Made by a program: the position numbers and the translations under genes. Positions 60,925 through 64,000 of a DNA stretch of 64,000 nucleotides are shown piece after piece. The stretch is taken from the NCBI GenBank assembly GCA_900543205.1, contig UQQM01000009.1, positions 1 to 64,000 of the forward strand, given 5' to 3'. Below the pieces are notes generated by a model. It did no database searches. It was not told where the DNA came from and saw nothing but the letters and a program-made list of their open reading frames with translations. The DNA comes from an uncultured Bacteroides sp. (GTDB taxonomy: Bacteria > Bacteroidota > Bacteroidia > Bacteroidales > UBA932). Position 1 is the stretch's first letter. Each line of letters begins with the position of its first letter.

Positions 60925-62043
60925 ATGATCACAAGAGAGAAGAAAATCATTCACGCCAGCGCCGTGGGCATAGTCTCCAACGTCGCGCTCTGCGGGGCAA
61001 AGGCCGCGATAGGCGTGCTGTCCAATTCCATAGCCATCGTGCTCGACGCGCTGAACAACCTGTCGGACGCGCTTTCATCGGTGCTCACGCTGGCCGGCAT
61101 CAGCCTTGCGAGCAGGCCGGCGGACAGAGAGCACCCCTTCGGTTTCGGAAGGTACGAATATCTGACCACTATGACCATCTCGCTGATCATCCTGGGCGCG
61201 GGCATATTCTCGATGGTGCAGTCCGTCGGCAAGATCATCGACCCCGAACCCTCACAATACAGCTGGACGGGCATCCTGGTACTGGTTCTCGCCATAGCTG
61301 CCAAGCTGCTCATGAGCAGATTCTTCAGGAAGACCGGCGCGGCCACCGAGTCGGAGACGCTGAAGGCCACGGCCAGCGACGCGATGTTCGATGCGGCCGT
61401 CACCTCGGCCACACTGCTCGCCGCCCTTGTCGGAATCATCTTCGGCGACGTGGCGCCGTGGCTCGACGGCACCCTCGCCCTGTGCATCTCGCTCATCATC
61501 ATCCGGGCCGGCGTCAAGATGGTCATGTCCCCGCTGGACCGGCTCATAGGGGAAAGGATGGACAGCGGACTGACGGAAACCCTCAAGAAGGAGGTGGCAT
61601 CCTTCGGGAAGGTGCTCGGGGTCTACGACCTCATCATACATGACTACGGCCCCGGGCGCAGGCTGGGGTCGATGTACATAGTCGTGGAGGACACCATGAC
61701 GGCCCACGAAGTGCAGGACCTCACGAGGCAGATTCAGCGCCGGCTGCTCGGCAAGTACGGAATCCTTTTCACCATAGGCATACACGCCATGAACTGGAAG
61801 GACCCCGGAACACGGATAATGTACGACAAGATCATCGACCTGGTGCGCAAGGTGCCCGGGGTCATAGAGATACACGGCCTCTACATCGACCCCAAGGACA
61901 AGACCATATCCTTCGACGTGGTGACCGACTTCAGTGTCAAGGACAGGGAGGCGTTCCGCAGGAAACTGGTGGACGCCGTAACCGCATGCTATCCCGAATA
62001 CCGCAGCGACGTAATCGTGGACCCCGACATCTCGACTTCCTAG
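60925..62043 (+). CDS. cation diffusion facilitator family transporter
   Basis: This 372-residue inner-membrane exporter moves Zn2+ or similar ions in exchange for protons. SNSIAIVLDALNNLSDALSSVLTLAG (about 32-57) and HPFGFGRYEYL (about 72-82) are family signatures; Asp residues in the second and fifth membrane segments form the metal site. The cytoplasmic C-terminal domain (about 210-320) is normal, with an extra tail to 372. It is 10 bases after the deacylase gene and convergent with the LytTR gene, whose stop overlaps its own. Confidence 0.9.
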   Translation: MITREKKIIHASAVGIVSNVALCGAKAAIGVLSNSIAIVLDALNNLSDALSSVLTLAGISLASRPADREHPFGFGRYEYLTTMTISLIILGAGIFSMVQSVGKIIDPEPSQYSWTGILVLVLAIAAKLLMSRFFRKTGAATESETLKATASDAMFDAAVTSATLLAALVGIIFGDVAPWLDGTLALCISLIIIRAGVKMVMSPLDRLIGERMDSGLTETLKKEVASFGKVLGVYDLIIHDYGPGRRLGSMYIVVEDTMTAHEVQDLTRQIQRRLLGKYGILFTIGIHAMNWKDPGTRIMYDKIIDLVRKVPGVIEIHGLYIDPKDKTISFDVVTDFSVKDREAFRRKLVDAVTACYPEYRSDVIVDPDISTS

Positions 62044-62864
62044 AGCAGTTCCGACAGGGACGCGTAGTATTGCTTGCTCACAGGTATCTGCCTGACTCCG
62101 TCCTCCAGCATCTCGGCTATTATGATGCCCTCCTTGTTGCGTCCCAGCACCTTGATATGCTTGGGATTGACGTAATATGAGCGGTGGCACCTCACGAAAC
62201 CGTGCTTCGCGGCAATAGCATCGAGGCTCTTCATGGAGTTGCGGAGCAGGAACTCGCGGACCTTGTCGTTCTCCAGATAATGTATCTTCACGTAATTGGC
62301 CTCGGCGCTGATGTAGAGCACGGCGGAGGGGTCGATGGAAAGCTTGAGACGGCTGTGGTCATCGTAGAACTTGACCAGGGTGGGGTCGCCTCCGCTCTCC
62401 TTCGAACGCAGCAGAGCGTTGCGCCCCTCTATCTCCCCTTCCAGAACCAGGAAGAGATAGGGGTAGAAAAGAATCAGCGCGTTGTACTGGAAGCACTGCG
62501 GCAGGGCCATGAAATACGGCAGTTCCTCTCCGAAGAAGAGAGTCGTGTACAGGGCGGTGAAGAAGGTGATTACCACGACCTCGCCGAAGCACCATAGCAT
62601 ATAGTGCCAGCGCAGGAAAGAGACAAGGCGGACCAGGGCGCTCAATATCAGCCTGGTTATCGCAAGCACGCCGAGCATGATGCAGCTGAGCATCAGGAAA
62701 TGGAAGAAGAAGCTCTTGCCGCCCACCTGATAGAACTCCTTGACCGAGAACGGATCGTAGATGGAGCAGAAGCAGATGAAGAAGACCGGCATGATGAGCA
62801 CGTACAGCAGATGATACGAGAAGCCTTTGGGCAATCTGAACGAACTTTCCATAATCAATCCCAT
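62040..62864 (-). CDS. membrane-bound LytTR transcriptional regulator
   Basis: This 274-residue protein has four hydrophobic segments (about 14-35, 50-75, 93-115, 120-140) and a C-terminal LytTR DNA-binding domain (about 175-272): SAVLYISAEANYVKIHYLENDKVREFLLRNSMKSLDA, FVRCHRSYYVNPKHI. It has no response-receiver domain, so the membrane part is likely the sensor. Two in-frame ATGs (62864, 62852) are possible. Direct repeats upstream look like its own operator. Confidence 0.9.
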   Translation of the reverse strand: MGLIMESSFRLPKGFSYHLLYVLIMPVFFICFCSIYDPFSVKEFYQVGGKSFFFHFLMLSCIMLGVLAITRLILSALVRLVSFLRWHYMLWCFGEVVVITFFTALYTTLFFGEELPYFMALPQCFQYNALILFYPYLFLVLEGEIEGRNALLRSKESGGDPTLVKFYDDHSRLKLSIDPSAVLYISAEANYVKIHYLENDKVREFLLRNSMKSLDAIAAKHGFVRCHRSYYVNPKHIKVLGRNKEGIIIAEMLEDGVRQIPVSKQYYASLSELL

Positions 62865-62895
62865 TTCATCGTGGGACGAAATTCAAACGTCCACG

Positions 62896-62947
62896 TTTTC
62901 GTCCCTAAAATAAGGCTTTTCGTCAACAAATCCAACGTTTCATCAAC
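62896..62947. promoter_or_regulatory. direct repeats, LytTR operator candidate
   Basis: TTTTCGTCCC (62896-62905), TTTTCGTCAAC (62917-62927) and GTTTCATCAAC (62937-62947) repeat at 21 and 20 bases. LytTR dimers bind two direct repeats about two helical turns apart. A further inverted pair TTTCATC-GTGG-GACGAAA overlaps the start codon (62864-62881). Confidence 0.6.
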
Positions 62948-63018
62948 TTTTCCGGCAAATCCGTAACTCTTTCTTTATCCCCTCGAACCTCTTGAATAAT
63001 TTTGCCGACGGAAATGGC

Positions 63019-63393
63019 TCACTTCATGAAAACGAAGAACACCGCCATGACCAGGCAGGCGAACGCCGCAATGTGGTTCCATTGGATTCCCTGCCCCTTG
63101 AACAGGAAGGTGATGATGACCGTGAACACTATGAGAGATATGACTTCCTGAATCACCTTCAGCTGCACGAGACTGAACGGGCCGCCGTTGATGGAGGAAC
63201 CCAGCCTGTTGGCCGGAACCTGGGCGCAATACTCGAAGAAAGCCACGCCCCAGGAGAAGAGAATGACGCAGATCAGCGGCCAGCCATCCGAAATCTTCAG
63301 CTCCTGAAGTTTCAGATGCCCGTACCAGGCGAACGTCATGAAGACGTTCGAGACGATGAGCAGCAGAATGGTCCAAATGCCTTGCATATACAT
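63019..63393 (-). CDS. DMT-family small membrane protein (DUF486)
   Basis: This 124-residue protein has four hydrophobic segments and the DUF486 features: MTFAWYGHLK near the first segment, SWGVAFFEYCAQVPANRLGSS in the middle and LVQLKVIQEVISLIVF. The family belongs to the drug/metabolite transporter clan as half-size proteins that would work as dimers; the transported compound is unknown. It has its own promoter with a leader near 90 bases. Confidence 0.85.
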   Translation of the reverse strand: MYMQGIWTILLLIVSNVFMTFAWYGHLKLQELKISDGWPLICVILFSWGVAFFEYCAQVPANRLGSSINGGPFSLVQLKVIQEVISLIVFTVIITFLFKGQGIQWNHIAAFACLVMAVFFVFMK

Positions 63394-63490
63394 TACTATG
63401 TTTATATCAACCTAATACAGAAAGACTTCAGTTCTCCGACCTTCGACCGACCGGATGGGTTGAGGGCCGGAGATTCCGTTTTTCAGGGCG

Positions 63491-63498
63491 CAAAGGTA
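63491..63498 (-). promoter_or_regulatory. -7 box of the DUF486 gene
   Basis: TACCTTTG reads on the minus strand from 63498 to 63491, just upstream of an AT-rich run (63499-63520), predicting a leader of about 90 bases. Confidence 0.5.
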
Positions 63499-63527
63499 AA
63501 AATTTTTAAAAATTTTTTCAGAAAGAT

Positions 63528-63558
63528 TTGGAGAATTCAAAGGAAAGGGATACATTTG
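63528..63558 (+). promoter_or_regulatory. promoter of the tRNA-Lys pair
   Basis: TTG at 63528-63530 and TACATTTG at 63551-63558 are 20 bases apart, a full consensus match. It lies 16 bases before the first tRNA. Confidence 0.75.
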
Positions 63559-63574
63559 CAGTCCCAAAACGGAG

Positions 63575-63647
63575 GACTCGTTAGCTCAGTTGGTAGAGCA
63601 TCACACTTTTAATGTGGGGGTCTCGGGTTCGAGCCCCGAACGGGTCA
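63575..63647 (+). tRNA. tRNA-Lys (anticodon TTT)
   Basis: All cloverleaf parts are present: acceptor GACTCGT/ACGGGTC, D stem GCTC/GAGC, anticodon stem TCACA/TGTGG around loop CTTTTAA, T stem TCGGG/CCCGA with TTCGAGC. Length 73 with discriminator A. The CCA end is not encoded. Confidence 0.95.
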
Positions 63648-63661
63648 CGAGTTGAAATTCT

Positions 63662-63734
63662 GCTTCCTTAGCTCAGTTGGTAGAGCACCTGACTCTTAAT
63701 CAGGGTGTCTAGGGTTCGAGCCCCTAAGGGAGCA
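63662..63734 (+). tRNA. tRNA-Lys (anticodon CTT)
   Basis: Acceptor GCTTCCT/AGGGAGC, D stem GCTC/GAGC, anticodon stem CCTGA/TCAGG around CTCTTAA, T stem TAGGG/CCCTA. Discriminator A63734 is followed by an encoded CCA (63735-63737), unlike its neighbour. Confidence 0.94.
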
Positions 63735-63745
63735 CCACTATATAG

Positions 63746-63775
63746 AAGGCATCTGTCGGAAACTGCAGATGCCTT
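63746..63775 (+). terminator. terminator after the tRNA pair
   Basis: AAGGCATCTG (63746-63755) pairs with CAGATGCCTT (63766-63775), followed by TG; short T tail only. Confidence 0.6.
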
Positions 63776-63802
63776 TGTCGTAGATACACCAGCTCAAAAG
63801 AC

Positions 63803-64000
63803 ATGCGACTGCCAGCAAGCCTGACAATACTACTGCCACTCGCGCTGCTCGCCTCCCGGATCGAGGCGGAGGCCGGCGACGGGGCCGCCGCGCCCGGAGT
63901 GACCAAGGTGTCCACCCTTTATTACGGCCCGTATGCGTTCCCCGTGCCTGACCAGCTCGACGGCAGGATACATCGCGGTCTCTCGGCCGAACTCTCCGGC
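63803..64000 (+). CDS. secreted protein, N-terminal part (runs off the window)
   Basis: Sixty-six codons are visible from ATG 63803. The N-terminus is a signal peptide (MRLPASLTILLPLALLASRIEA). The mature start, VTKVSTLYYGPYAFPVPDQLDG, looks like the first strands of an outer membrane barrel protein, but no family can be named from this piece. Confidence 0.6.
   Translation, partial: MRLPASLTILLPLALLASRIEAEAGDGAAAPGVTKVSTLYYGPYAFPVPDQLDGRIHRGLSAELSG

Noticed and set aside
62997-63004. TAATTTTG on the plus strand, a -7-like box
   Set aside because: It points into the antisense of the DUF486 gene, where no plausible product is encoded; probably chance.
1-64000. CRISPR arrays, prophage, restriction or other defence clusters
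   Set aside because: No regularly spaced repeats, cas genes, phage structural genes or restriction enzymes were seen; the only defence-like item is the decayed hicAB module.

Overview
The window reads as chromosomal DNA from a GC-rich member of the Bacteroidales (Bacteroidota). Directly visible support: promoters of the Bacteroidota type (a TAnnTTTG box, sometimes with TTG about 20 bases upstream) precede many genes, ribosome-binding sites are mostly absent, and there is a SusC/SusD pair with a surface glycan-binding lipoprotein, a DUF6377-type regulator, a BlaI/M56 pair whose peptidase ends in a TonB domain, and a membrane LytTR regulator. A GC-rich relative of Alistipes would fit, but the genus is inference.

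Layout. 1-251: the 3' end of a transposase gene and a hairpin/iteron array that looks like an insertion-sequence end. 252-1080: no convincing gene, but one copy of a 110-base structured repeat. 1151-5000: xpt, a DEDDh exonuclease with an AlkD-like glycosylase, a DedA protein, and two ThiE-family genes. 5033-9580: a phosphate regulon (Pho-box-like direct repeats, then pstS-pstC-pstA-pstB-phoU). 9670-10743: an ECF sigma factor and a membrane protein. 10840-23208: a DUF6377 regulator followed by a polysaccharide utilization locus (SusC, SusD, a lipoprotein with a duplicated domain, GH16, GH3), best explained as beta-1,3-glucan (laminarin-like) use. 23369-25756: M56/BlaI and an AT-rich hicAB module with a shortened hicA. 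25784-28342: a copper P-type ATPase with a CopZ-like domain fused at its C-terminus. 28503-30166: two secreted proteins. 30250-32915: the anaerobic ribonucleotide reductase pair. 33144-45069: MATE exporter, purA, then a tight ligA-yihY-rel-lipoprotein-barrel-ispG cluster. 45064-50839: a compact six-gene minus-strand operon (C1 peptidase, pssA, lipoprotein, exonuclease, rlmI, DUF3089). 50914-54776: the second copy of the structured repeat, purC-purB, and divergent purF. 54784-58383: a radical SAM protein and a cobalamin-riboswitch-controlled TonB receptor with a short FecCD permease. 58385-62864: cupin, lipoprotein, PagL-like deacylase, cation diffusion facilitator, LytTR regulator. 63019-64000: a DUF486 membrane protein, two tRNA-Lys genes, and the start of a secreted protein.

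The features most worth a second look are: the two-copy structured element (868-977 and 50914-51029), whose cores match at 62 of 64 positions while their long outer stems differ in sequence but stay perfectly paired; a PstS-like segment embedded in the periplasmic loop of PstC; the ATPase-CopZ fusion with an internal ATG; a set of genes whose -7 box lies 6-8 bases from the start codon, implying nearly leaderless mRNAs; and candidate operators for Pho, BlaI, LytTR and the glucan locus. All family assignments come from reading the sequence; no database search was possible.
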